From Streptomyces venezuelae (GTDB lineage: Bacteria > Actinomycetota > Actinomycetes > Streptomycetales > Streptomycetaceae), in contig NZ_CP029193.1 in assembly GCF_008642355.1 (NCBI RefSeq), positions 4,054,001-4,118,000 of the forward strand: DNA of 64,000 bases, read 5' to 3'. The notes beneath the pieces were generated by a model that worked only from the letters and a program-made list of their open reading frames with translations, was not told where the DNA came from and did no database searches. A program made the position numbers and the translations under genes. Below are positions 21,116 to 29,135 of this stretch, one piece after another (position 1 is the first letter of the stretch; each line of letters opens with the position of its first letter).

Positions 21116-22021
21116 ATGGATCTGGCCCTGCTGCGCACCTTCGTGACGGTGCACCGGGCCGGGTCCTTCACGCGTGCCGCAGCGCTGCTCGGTCTTTCGC
21201 AGCCCGCGGTCACCTCTCAGATACGCACTCTGGAGCGGCAGTTGGGCCGCCCGCTCTTCCTGCGTCAGGCCCGCGGGGTGACGCCCACGAGCATCGGCGA
21301 CGAACTCGCGCACAAGGCCGCACCCCATCTGGACGCTCTGGTGGAGATTGCCGAAACCGGACTCGACTCGGGCTCTGCGGTACGCACCCTGCACCTCGCG
21401 GGACCCCCGGAGTTCACCGCTGAGCGTGCCCTGCCTGCCCTCACTGCCCTGACCTCTCAGGACGGCCACAGCTACGCTCTGCGTACCTCGTTCGGCAACG
21501 CGGAGGAGGCCCTGGAAGGGCTGGCAGCAGGTCACCACGACCTGGCCATCGCCACGGCTCGGCCACGCGGCCCGCTGCTCACCGCGACGCCGCTCTGCGA
21601 CGAGGAGCACGTCCTGGTCGCAGAGCCGTGCTGGGCGGCCCGTATCGCGGACGGAAGGCTGGGGCGCCGGACAGCGGCGTCGTTCCGGGACATCCCGGTG
21701 GTCGAGGTCCACGAGTCGCTGCCATTCGTCTCCCGCTACTGGACGGCTGTCTTCGACGCACGCCCCACGGCGTCGGGCTTCGTCATCGTGCCGGACCTGA
21801 GGGCCGTCCTAGCTTGTGTGACCGCAGGCGCGGGGCTTGCCGTGCTGCCCCGCTACTTGTGCGCGCCGGCTCTGGAACGGGGCGACATCGTGGCGCTGCA
21901 CGACCCCGCCGTGCCCCCTCTGCGTACATACTTCCTGTCGGTGCGCACCGGGACACTCGTCATGCCGCATATCGCGCGGGCGCACGAATGGTTGGTGCGT
22001 GCCGCAACCGACTGGGCTTGA
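21116..22021 (+). CDS. LysR-family transcriptional regulator
   Basis: 301 residues from the ATG at 21116, which has GGGGAGG before it. The winged helix is at the very N-terminus (LLRTFVTVHRAGSFTRAAALLGLSQ, then TSQIRTLERQLG), followed by a two-lobed effector domain. It stands alone, the gene behind it being a Nudix hydrolase past a parS site, so the target is unknown. Confidence 0.9.
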   Translation: MDLALLRTFVTVHRAGSFTRAAALLGLSQPAVTSQIRTLERQLGRPLFLRQARGVTPTSIGDELAHKAAPHLDALVEIAETGLDSGSAVRTLHLAGPPEFTAERALPALTALTSQDGHSYALRTSFGNAEEALEGLAAGHHDLAIATARPRGPLLTATPLCDEEHVLVAEPCWAARIADGRLGRRTAASFRDIPVVEVHESLPFVSRYWTAVFDARPTASGFVIVPDLRAVLACVTAGAGLAVLPRYLCAPALERGDIVALHDPAVPPLRTYFLSVRTGTLVMPHIARAHEWLVRAATDWA

Positions 22022-22044
22022 TGGGGGCGCGGCTGGTTCACGAT

Positions 22045-22058
22045 GTTTCACGTGGAAC
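22045..22058. other. parS-like site, one mismatch
   Basis: GTTTCACGTGGAAC differs from the parS consensus at one base (A to G in the right arm). It lies between the LysR and Nudix genes, a typical intergenic parS position. Confidence 0.75.
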
Positions 22059-22079
22059 AGTCCGGGCCACATTTCCCCC

Positions 22080-22562
22080 ATGACCGTCCGACCCGTGGTC
22101 AAGCGCACCGCACGTGCCGTCCTGCTGGACGGAGACGACCTGATCCTGATCAAGCGCACCAAGCCGGGCGTCGATCCGTACTGGATCACTCCGGGAGGCG
22201 GTGTGGAGGCGGAGGACGACTCTGTCGTCGACGCGCTCCACCGTGAGGTCCATGAGGAGCTGGGCGCCAAGATCACCGACGTTGTGCCGTGCTTCGTCGA
22301 CACCGTCGAGCACATTGGTGAGGACGGCGGCGCGACCGGCGTAAAGGTGCAGCATTTCTTCGTCTGCCGCCTGGAGTCCATGGACCTCGGTCAGCGGCAC
22401 GGCCCCGAGGTCGAGGAGCCGTGCGGCGAGTACGAGGTCGTGCATGTGCCGTTCACCAGAGTCGGAATCGCCTCGGTCCATCTCGTACCGCTGTCCCTGC
22501 GGCATTATCTGGACGGCAACATCGAGGGCGTCCGCGCGATGCACGCCCCCGACCTGGGCTAG
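22080..22562 (+). CDS. Nudix hydrolase
   Basis: 160 residues from the ATG at 22080. Nudix enzymes hydrolyse nucleoside diphosphates linked to other groups. The Nudix box is present as GGGVEAEDDSVVDALHREVH followed by EELG; counted from the last of the three glycines, the first acidic position is Asp rather than the usual Glu, while REVHEELG is intact. It begins 22 bp after a parS-like site and ends 6 bp from the stop of the convergent flavohemoglobin gene. The substrate is unknown. Confidence 0.85.
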   Translation: MTVRPVVKRTARAVLLDGDDLILIKRTKPGVDPYWITPGGGVEAEDDSVVDALHREVHEELGAKITDVVPCFVDTVEHIGEDGGATGVKVQHFFVCRLESMDLGQRHGPEVEEPCGEYEVVHVPFTRVGIASVHLVPLSLRHYLDGNIEGVRAMHAPDLG

Positions 22563-22568
22563 GTCTGC

Positions 22569-24032
22569 CTAGTCCGAGGCCACCAGTTCCTCTACCGAGT
22601 CGTGGCGGATCCGGCCTTCCGGAATGCCGATGTCCCGCAGGGCGTCCACGCCGTTGCGGATCATGCCGGGCGGTCCCGAGAGGTACGCGTCGTACTCGTT
22701 CCACGGGCCGTACTCGCGGACGGCGTCCGGCAGTTGTGCCCGCTGGTCGACGATCGGCCGGACAGCGAGCCAGGGGTGGGACTGCTGTAGGCGCAGCATC
22801 GTGTCGATGTCGTACAAGTCATGGTCGGTGCGTGCTCCGTAGAAGACCTCCACGGGGCGCCGTCTGCCGTGCTCGGCGACGTCCTCGACGAGGGCCTTGA
22901 TAGGTGCGATGCCCGTGCCACCGCCCAGACAGAGCAGTCCGCTGTCGGTGGTGTGGTCGACGGTCATCGAACCGGTTGCCGGGCCGAGCCGCAGGATGTC
23001 TCCGGGGCGGGCGTGGTGCACCAGGGCGTTCGAGACCCAGCCGGCCGGCACGGCCTTGACGTGGAAGGAGAGCAGTCCGTCCGGGCGTGGGGCCGACGCG
23101 AAGGAGTAGTGCCGCCAGACCCGGGGCCACCAGGGGGTCTCCAGGCTCGTGTACTGCCCTGCGAGGAAGGGGTACGGCTGGTCGGGCCGGACCGTGACGA
23201 CAGCGATGTCAGGGGTCCTGAGATCGTGCGAGACGACTTCGGCGAACCACCAGGCAGGGGCGCGCAGCTCGTCCTCGGCCGCCGCGTCGATCATGATCTG
23301 GGAGATCGTCGTGTACGTCCGGACCCAGGCGGCCTCCGTCTCCTCGTTCCAGGTCGCGCTCGCGTACCGGCTCAGCGAACCGATCAGGCACTCGCCGACG
23401 GCCGGATAGTGCTCGGCCTGGGTGCCGTACTTCCGGTGTCCGCGCCCGAGGTTCTTCAGATAGGCGACGAGCACGTCGGTGTGGTCGATGTGCTCGGCCG
23501 CGGTCAGCAGTGCCTTGAGGATGCGGTCCCGCTGGGTGTCCATCGCCGCGGGGAACAGGGCGCGGAGATCCGGGTGGCGGGTGAAGAGCAGCGCGTAGAA
23601 GTACGAGGTGACCTTGTCGGCGACGGGCTCTATCTCGGCCATCGTGCGCTGCACCAGGAGGGCGTCCGCGGAGACCTTCCCCTCCGGTTTCGCCTGCTGG
23701 ACGGATATCGGGGGCGCGGTGGACTGGGCCTGCGGGGGCGGCACCCGGTGTTGTGCCGCCTGCGGGGGTCCCGGAGCCTGTGGTCCCGGAGCCTGTGGTT
23801 CAGGAGCCTGCGGGGCCTCACGGGGTTCGGGAGCTGTTGGGGCTTGCGAGGCTCTACGGATATCCGGAGCCACCGCGGCCGCGACTTCCCGAGCCTCACG
23901 GTTCTCCGGAGCTTCCGGGGAAGTGGTTATTCGCTCGTCCTCCGGTCCCTTCGGTGGCTTGCGCGGGGTGAACCAGCCGCCGCCCTCGCCTGGCGTGCCG
24001 TCATCGGCCGACGTGGTGGTCGGAGCGTCCAT
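22569..24032 (-). CDS. Flavohemoglobin-type protein (globin plus FAD/NAD reductase)
   Basis: 487 residues from the ATG at 24030-24032. The first 105 residues are a Pro/Ala/Gln-rich extension. A globin domain follows (about 120-245) with the proximal-His segment GHRKYGTQAEHYPAVGE and a B-helix Tyr (SYFYALLF). Next comes a ferredoxin-reductase-like module with the FAD motif RHYSFAS and the NAD-binding GGGTGIAPI. Flavohemoglobins oxidise nitric oxide to nitrate with NAD(P)H. Domain order is standard; the disordered head is not. No NsrR-type site was seen upstream. The start is uncertain, with an alternative ATG at 24053. Confidence 0.85.
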   Translation of the reverse strand: MDAPTTTSADDGTPGEGGGWFTPRKPPKGPEDERITTSPEAPENREAREVAAAVAPDIRRASQAPTAPEPREAPQAPEPQAPGPQAPGPPQAAQHRVPPPQAQSTAPPISVQQAKPEGKVSADALLVQRTMAEIEPVADKVTSYFYALLFTRHPDLRALFPAAMDTQRDRILKALLTAAEHIDHTDVLVAYLKNLGRGHRKYGTQAEHYPAVGECLIGSLSRYASATWNEETEAAWVRTYTTISQIMIDAAAEDELRAPAWWFAEVVSHDLRTPDIAVVTVRPDQPYPFLAGQYTSLETPWWPRVWRHYSFASAPRPDGLLSFHVKAVPAGWVSNALVHHARPGDILRLGPATGSMTVDHTTDSGLLCLGGGTGIAPIKALVEDVAEHGRRRPVEVFYGARTDHDLYDIDTMLRLQQSHPWLAVRPIVDQRAQLPDAVREYGPWNEYDAYLSGPPGMIRNGVDALRDIGIPEGRIRHDSVEELVASD

Positions 24033-24460
24033 GTTGTGCCTCGCCTCGAACATCTCTCGGTCGGTCTGGGCACTCCCTGCCGGAAGCTGCCTGCTGTCCC
24101 CGCTCTGCGTCTGCCCCTTCTGGCCGCGCTCTTCCCGCTCTTCTGCCCCGGTGGTCGATAGGGCCACATTGAACCCCGGGCCCCCGGACCCTACGGACAA
24201 GTAGGTCGAAAATGTGACATTGCCCGCAGTCCCCTCATCGCAGCATCCCATTCCTCGCAGACGCCTCGGTCGCATAACAGGAAGTACGGGTTCTCGATCT
24301 CTATGCCCCGTTAGGCTTCATTCACCTGCGCGCCGCGCTCCGGAGTGTGAGGAGACGCACCCGGCACAGACCTTGATCGACCATACCGGCAGCCGCCGAA
24401 CGCACAAGTCCCCGTCTCCTCGGCCTCGAATTCAAGGGGACTGCCTGTCAATTGCCTCAA
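24033..24460. other. Intergenic region
   Basis: 428 bp between the flavohemoglobin start and the end of the HAD phosphatase gene, both on the minus strand. It should carry the flavohemoglobin promoter. I see no repeat, palindrome or credible gene. Confidence 0.45.
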
Positions 24461-25093
24461 TTACCGGTCGTGCCGGACCAATTCGTACGCCTTGCGCAGA
24501 TCACGCCCGACGTAGGAGTGGGTGGCCAGGCTCACCAGCCGTTGATCCGCATTGACCGCCACGGAAACCGGCACTGCTCCGAACAACTCGAGGTCGGAAA
24601 GCGAGTCGCCGTACGCGACACAGTCGCTCCTGCCCACCCCGAACTCTTCACAGAGACGGTCCGCGATCTTCACCTTGGCCGCGGCGTCGAGAATGCCCGT
24701 CGGATTCACGGGTTCGGTGAACGGCACGGTCGGGAAGAGCGACCCGTGCGCGGCGTGCGCACCCCACCCGGCGAGCCTCTCCACGAAGAAAGACGGTGAG
24801 AGGGAGATAACCGCGCAGTAGTCACCGCCGTCACGGATCTCGGCCCAGGTCTCCCGGATCCCGTCGAGCCAGGGCGCTCCTTCGAAGGCTGCCGTCACCT
24901 GCGCCTCCGTGAGCTCTGCCCACAGGGCGTGCACGCGCTCGGCGTACTCGGGCGAGCCCAGGTGCCCCGCCACGAACTCCCGTTCCAGTTCCGCAATCTC
25001 CGCGTCCAAGCCGAGCTGCCGCGATATCTCCACCGGAGCTGCTGTGCCGTGCAGCAGCGTCCCGTCCAAGTCGAAGAGGTGTAGGCGTGCCAT
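24461..25093 (-). CDS. HAD-family phosphatase (phosphoserine-phosphatase-like)
   Basis: 210 residues from the ATG at 25091-25093. The HAD motifs are FDLDGTLL (motif I nucleophile Asp), ISLSPS (motif II Ser), a Lys in the VKIADRL helix and YGDSLSDLEL (Asp-rich motif IV). The all-helical cap between motifs I and II is that of the SerB-like subclass, which dephosphorylates small molecules. Its upstream gap towards the GNAT gene contains a perfect parS. Confidence 0.85.
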   Translation of the reverse strand: MARLHLFDLDGTLLHGTAAPVEISRQLGLDAEIAELEREFVAGHLGSPEYAERVHALWAELTEAQVTAAFEGAPWLDGIRETWAEIRDGGDYCAVISLSPSFFVERLAGWGAHAAHGSLFPTVPFTEPVNPTGILDAAAKVKIADRLCEEFGVGRSDCVAYGDSLSDLELFGAVPVSVAVNADQRLVSLATHSYVGRDLRKAYELVRHDR

Positions 25094-25134
25094 GTAGGCC
25101 GAGGCTACTGGTCGCGGTTGGCGCTCGCCGTGAT

Positions 25135-25148
25135 GTTTCACGTGAAAC
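25135..25148. other. parS site
   Basis: Perfect GTTTCACGTGAAAC between the divergent HAD phosphatase and GNAT genes. Confidence 0.93.
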
Positions 25149-25234
25149 GAGCAGCTGAACCGTGGCCGAAAGCTACGTGGTTCTGCCCACAAACGGCTGG
25201 ACGCAGAGGATGTACGTCAGACAGCCTGGCCCGC

Positions 25235-26113
25235 GTGTCGACACCTTCCCTCTCCGCACCGCCCATCCGCCGACTGACCCCCCGCGATCTGCAGGTCTGT
25301 GCCGATCTGTCCGAGGACCGGGGCTGGCCCCGTGAAGAACACAAGTGGGGCCTGCTGCTGTCGGCCGGAACGGGCTACGGCATCGACGCCCCTGACGGCA
25401 ACGGCCTCATGGGCGCCTACGTAGTGACCCAGTACGGCCCTCCCGGGCGTCCCGCCCTCGCGGCGATCGGCATGGTCCTCGTAGCCGAGCGGTACGCCCG
25501 CCGGGGCGTCGGCCGCAGACTGATGCAGAACGCGGTCGAGGAAGCGGGCTCCATCCCGCTGACCCTGCACGCGACCCCGAACGGCCGCCCCCTCTACGAA
25601 CAGCTGGGATTCGAGGTGATCGGCCGGGCCGAGATGGTCATGGGACATTTCACCCCGGCCGGAAATACGGACGCCCAGACTGATGTCGCCACCCGGCCGG
25701 CCACCGCGGAAGACCTGACGTCCATCCTCCGCCTCGATACCGAGGTCTTCGGTCACGACCGCATGCATGTGATCACCCGGCTCCCCGCCTTCACGGATCA
25801 GCTGCGGGTCGCGGAGGCCGACGGCGAGATCGTCGGATACGCGGGTGCCTGGCCCAACATGGCGACTCATGTCGTGGGTCCGCTCGTCGCGCGGGACACC
25901 GAGACCGCGAAGGCCCTGATCACCTCCCTCGGCGCCGGTACCGACCGGCCGCTCCGCACCGACATCGACGTACGGCACGAGGAACTGCTGGCCTGGGTGA
26001 AGGAGAACGGCCTCGAATCCGTCGCCTTCAACGCCGTGATGGCGTACGGCGTGCCGGAGCTGCCCGGCGACTGGACCCGTCGCTTCGCGCCACTGACCGT
26101 CGCGGCGGGTTGA
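25235..26113 (+). CDS. GNAT-family N-acetyltransferase (tandem-domain type)
   Basis: 292 residues from the GTG at 25235. The first half is a clear GNAT domain with the acetyl-CoA loop RYARRGVGRRLM and LHATPNGRPLYEQLGF; the second half looks like another, degenerate GNAT module (TAEDLTSILRLD to the end), without a clear acetyl-CoA loop. Only one half is likely catalytic. No Shine-Dalgarno is visible, so the start may be leaderless; an open frame continues upstream across the parS but is not supported. Confidence 0.75.
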   Translation: MSTPSLSAPPIRRLTPRDLQVCADLSEDRGWPREEHKWGLLLSAGTGYGIDAPDGNGLMGAYVVTQYGPPGRPALAAIGMVLVAERYARRGVGRRLMQNAVEEAGSIPLTLHATPNGRPLYEQLGFEVIGRAEMVMGHFTPAGNTDAQTDVATRPATAEDLTSILRLDTEVFGHDRMHVITRLPAFTDQLRVAEADGEIVGYAGAWPNMATHVVGPLVARDTETAKALITSLGAGTDRPLRTDIDVRHEELLAWVKENGLESVAFNAVMAYGVPELPGDWTRRFAPLTVAAG

Positions 26114-26147
26114 TCCCACCACGGGTCGCAGCCCTCCTCCCCCAAGC

Positions 26148-26186
26148 AGAAGGCCCGCTCCCGGGTGCACCGGTAGCGGGCCTTCT
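26148..26186. terminator. Terminator between the GNAT and HbpS-like genes
   Basis: 12-bp perfect arms (AGAAGGCCCGCT and its complement) with a loop of about 15 nt, placed between convergent genes. Confidence 0.85.
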
Positions 26187-26216
26187 CGTACGCCCCTACG
26201 CGTACACCTCGGACTG

Positions 26217-26645
26217 CTAGACGAGGGCCTCGACGGCGGCCGTCGCGAAGCCGTGGTCCTGCTCGGGCGCGCCACCACCGACACCGACCGCACCGATCAG
26301 TCGGCCGTCACGGTGGACCGGAACGCCGCCCGCGATGAAGAGCAGGGGGCGGTCGAGCGCGGTGGGAAGGGTGTGGAAGAGACCGCCGGGCTGGACCGCG
26401 TCCACCAGGTCGGCGGTCGGAGCGTTCAACTGGAGGGCCGTGTACGCCTTGCGGGTGCTGGTCTCACCGGAGATCAGGACGGCCCGGTCGTCGCGTCGAA
26501 AGGCGAGGAGGTGGCCTCCCGCGTCGAGGACGGTGACGCTGACCGTGACACCGGCTTCCTCGGCGGCACGGTGGGCCGCGGTGACGAGGGCCTCGGCATC
26601 CCCGATGGTGAGCGGGGCAGCAGCGGTGGGGGTGGTGGTGCTCAT
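26217..26645 (-). CDS. GlcG/HbpS-like heme-binding family protein
   Basis: 142 residues of the GlcG/HbpS fold, with SVTVLDAGGHLLAF and a Gly-rich end VGVGGGAPEQDHGFA. Secreted HbpS binds heme and works with the SenS-SenR system; this copy has no signal peptide and no sensor kinase beside it, so it is probably cytosolic and its role is unknown. It follows the MFS gene by 75 bp on the same strand, so the two are probably co-transcribed. Confidence 0.8.
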   Translation of the reverse strand: MSTTTPTAAAPLTIGDAEALVTAAHRAAEEAGVTVSVTVLDAGGHLLAFRRDDRAVLISGETSTRKAYTALQLNAPTADLVDAVQPGGLFHTLPTALDRPLLFIAGGVPVHRDGRLIGAVGVGGGAPEQDHGFATAAVEALV

Positions 26646-26720
26646 GAGGGGGTTCTCCTAGCGGGGTTGTGCTGGGGGGACTGAAGGGGGCTGTGGGGGA
26701 AGTGGTTCGGGAGCGTGGGG

Positions 26721-27929
26721 TCAGTGGTGGACGGGCGTCCGCTGCTCGACAGGTACCGCACCGGCCACGATCGGGCCGGGCGCCGTGGAGCGGCGCTCGA
26801 GGGCGGCGGAGACGAAGGCCAGGACGAGGGCGGAGGCAGCGAGCACCGCGCCGACCCAGTTGGGAGCGGTGTAGCCGAGGCCGGCGGAGATGACGAGGCC
26901 GCCGAGCCAGGCCGACAGCGCGTTGCCCAGGTTGAAGGCGCCGATGTTGACGGCGGAGGCGAGCGTCGGGGCGCCCGAGGCGTAGTCCAGGACGCGCTTC
27001 TGCAGCGGCGGCACCGTCGCGAAGCCCAGTGCTCCGATCAGCAGCACCGTCACGGCGGCCGTGACCTTGTTGTGCGCGGTGAGGGTGAACAGGGCGAGCA
27101 CCAGGGCGAGGGAGCCGAGCGACACGTACAGCATCGGCATCAGCGCGCGGTCCGCGAACCGGCCACCGACGAGGTTCCCACCGACCATGCCGAGCCCGAA
27201 GAGTACGAGCAGCCAGGTGACCGAGGAGTCCGCGTAACCGGCGACGTCCGTCATCATCGGCGTGATGTAGGTGATGGCCGCGAAGACGCCGCCGAAGCCG
27301 AGCACCGTCATCGCCATGGCGAGCAGCACCTGTACGTTGCGGAAGGCACCGAACTCGTCACGCAGCCGTACGCCTTCGGGCTTGGGCAGGTCCGGTACGA
27401 GCCGGGCGATGCCGAACAGGCCGAGCACGCCGAGGGCGGCGACGATCACGAAGGTGATCCGCCAGCCGATGGCCTGGCCCACGAGCGTCCCGAGCGGAAC
27501 GCCGACCACGTTGGCGACCGTGAGACCGGAGAACATCATGGCGATGGCTCCGGCCTTCTTCTCGGGGGCCACCAGCTCGGCCGCGACGACCGAGCCGATG
27601 CCGAAGAAGGCACCGTGGGCGAGCGAGGCGACGACGCGGCCGGCCAGCATCACGCCGAAGACGGGAGCCACGGCGGAGAGCAGGTTGCCGACGACGAAGA
27701 GGCCCATGAGCAGCATCAGCATCCGCTTGCGCGGGATCCTCGTGCCGAGAGCGGTCATCAGGGGGGCGCCGAGCACGACGCCGAGGGCATAGCCGGTCAC
27801 GAGGAAGCCGGCCGTCGGGATGGAGACACCGAAGTCACCCGCGACCTCGGGAAGCAGCCCCATGATCACGAACTCGGTGGTTCCGATTCCGAAAGCCCCG
27901 ATCGCGAGGGCCAGAAGCGCGAGAGGCAT
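26721..27929 (-). CDS. MFS efflux transporter (DHA1, AraJ-like)
   Basis: 402 residues with 12 hydrophobic segments. The N-terminus runs MPLALLALAIGAFGIGTTEF, the entry signature of the AraJ-type subfamily, and TPMMTDV and YGLG-type loops follow. A GGAAGG Shine-Dalgarno precedes the ATG at 27927-27929. Members export drugs or sugars by proton antiport; the substrate is unknown. Divergent from a MarR gene, so likely repressed by it. Confidence 0.88.
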   Translation of the reverse strand: MPLALLALAIGAFGIGTTEFVIMGLLPEVAGDFGVSIPTAGFLVTGYALGVVLGAPLMTALGTRIPRKRMLMLLMGLFVVGNLLSAVAPVFGVMLAGRVVASLAHGAFFGIGSVVAAELVAPEKKAGAIAMMFSGLTVANVVGVPLGTLVGQAIGWRITFVIVAALGVLGLFGIARLVPDLPKPEGVRLRDEFGAFRNVQVLLAMAMTVLGFGGVFAAITYITPMMTDVAGYADSSVTWLLVLFGLGMVGGNLVGGRFADRALMPMLYVSLGSLALVLALFTLTAHNKVTAAVTVLLIGALGFATVPPLQKRVLDYASGAPTLASAVNIGAFNLGNALSAWLGGLVISAGLGYTAPNWVGAVLAASALVLAFVSAALERRSTAPGPIVAGAVPVEQRTPVHH

Positions 27930-27997
27930 GGATCTACCTTCCAAACGATTGCAGGTGCGCTTAACGTGCGTCCACAATAGTTGCAGACGCGGGCTAT

Positions 27998-28019
27998 ATG
28001 CAACCGCTGGATATTGCAT
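27998..28019. promoter_or_regulatory. Candidate MarR operator between MFS and MarR genes
   Basis: ATGCAA-N10-TTGCAT, a perfect inverted repeat in the 139-bp divergent promoter region. A related half-site GTTGCA lies at 27980. The arrangement fits a MarR dimer controlling both genes; inference. Confidence 0.65.
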
Positions 28020-28068
28020 CGGTGGACTACTCTGGGTGCAGCCGCTCCGGGACGGAGGACCAAGAGCC

Positions 28069-28521
28069 ATGACAGCGACAGACCCCGCACTGACCGCGCT
28101 CGCCCAAAGCTGGTGCGCCCTTTCCTTGCTCCACGGCAAGATCGAGGCGCATGTAGAGCGCGCCCTGCAGGCCAAGCACGGCCTGAGCGTGCGGGAGTAC
28201 AGCCTTCTGGACGTGCTCAACCGCCAGCACGACGGCGAGGGTGGCCACCTGCAGATGAAGCAGGTCGCCGATGCGGTGGTGTTGAGCCAGAGCGCGACCA
28301 CACGCCTGGTGACCCGGCTCGAGGAGCGCGGCCTACTGGCCCGCTATCTGTGCCCCACGGACCGCCGTGGCATCTACACCGACGTCAGTGAGGCCGGTGC
28401 CGCGCTTCTCGCGCAAGCGCGCCCCACGAACGACGCGGCATTGCGCGAGGCGCTCGACGAGGCCGCGCGGAACCCGGAGCTCGCCCCGCTGGTCAAGGCT
28501 GTCGAAACACTGCGCGCGTAG
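28069..28521 (+). CDS. MarR-family transcriptional regulator
   Basis: 150 residues. Winged helix with MKQVADAVVLSQSATTRLVTRL and the wing LLARYLCPTDRRGIYTDVSEAG. GGAGG precedes the ATG at 28069. It is divergent from the AraJ-like exporter and likely represses it. An inducer such as a phenolic or an antibiotic is typical of the family. Confidence 0.88.
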   Translation: MTATDPALTALAQSWCALSLLHGKIEAHVERALQAKHGLSVREYSLLDVLNRQHDGEGGHLQMKQVADAVVLSQSATTRLVTRLEERGLLARYLCPTDRRGIYTDVSEAGAALLAQARPTNDAALREALDEAARNPELAPLVKAVETLRA

Positions 28522-28575
28522 GTGCCCATAGGCTGCGCACCACACGCCTAGGTGCCCCCTTAGGCTGCGCACCAT
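28519..28575. repeat. Direct repeat before the GNAT gene
   Basis: Two similar units, TAGGTGCCCATAGGCTGCGC and TAGGTGCCCCCTTAGGCTGC (28519 and 28549), lie between the MarR stop codon and the next start codon. The second ends at the ATG of the GNAT gene. They may be remnants of duplication. Confidence 0.65.
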
Positions 28576-29026
28576 GGGAGATCTTGAGATACGCCCCGCC
28601 GTTGCCGCGGACCTGCCTGCCATCGTGGGCATGCTCGCCGACGACCCCTTGGGGGCGACACGTGAATCACCGGACGACCTCACTCCGTACGTCACGGCAT
28701 TCGAGCGACTGGACGGCGACCCGAACCAGCATCTGGTCGTAGCCGAACGCGAGGGCCGCGTCGTCGGCACGCTTCAGCTCACAATCGTTCCGGGACTCTC
28801 CCGTAAGGGTGCCACCCGCTCGATCATCGAAGGGGTGCGCGTGCATGCCGACGAGCGCGGCAGCGGGCTCGGCACCCGGTTCATCGAATGGGCCATAGCG
28901 GAATCCCGGCGCCAGAACTGCCAGTTGGTGCAGCTGACGTCCGATGTCACACGCACCGACGCCCACCGTTTCTACGAACGGCTCGGATTCCAGGCCTCGC
29001 ATGTCGGGTTCAAGATGCCCCTCTGA
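28574..29026 (+). CDS. GNAT-family N-acetyltransferase
   Basis: 150 residues with one complete GNAT domain. The acetyl-CoA binding loop is VRVHADERGSGLGTRFIEWA and the last strand has HRFYERLGFQ. No Shine-Dalgarno lies before the ATG at 28574, so it may be translated as a leaderless message or coupled to marR. A parS inside a long palindrome follows. Confidence 0.85.
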   Translation: MGDLEIRPAVAADLPAIVGMLADDPLGATRESPDDLTPYVTAFERLDGDPNQHLVVAEREGRVVGTLQLTIVPGLSRKGATRSIIEGVRVHADERGSGLGTRFIEWAIAESRRQNCQLVQLTSDVTRTDAHRFYERLGFQASHVGFKMPL

Positions 29027-29055
29027 GGCCACCTCAGCCATGACAGCCGTGCGGC

Positions 29056-29083
29056 CGGGCCTGTTTCACGTGAAACAGGCCCG
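29056..29083. terminator. 28-bp perfect palindrome containing parS; likely terminator
   Basis: The parS core (29063-29076) is extended by seven matching bases on each side, giving a perfect inverted repeat from CGGGCCT to AGGCCCG. It lies between convergent GNAT and serine-hydrolase genes, so the RNA hairpin may end transcription in both directions. Confidence 0.75.
29063..29076. other. parS site
   Basis: Perfect GTTTCACGTGAAAC at the centre of a 28-bp palindrome between convergent genes. Confidence 0.94.
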
Positions 29084-29135
29084 CCTCCTCGATCGCATCG
29101 CGACAGAGCAAAGACCCGGAGGAAAAACCGCAGAG

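Noticed and set aside
27820..28068. Upstream in-frame extension of the MarR gene
   Set aside because: Runs through the promoter and operator; GGAGG precedes the ATG at 28069.
28656..28670. CACGTGAA-like half of a parS in the GNAT gene
   Set aside because: Only the central bases match; the left arm does not.
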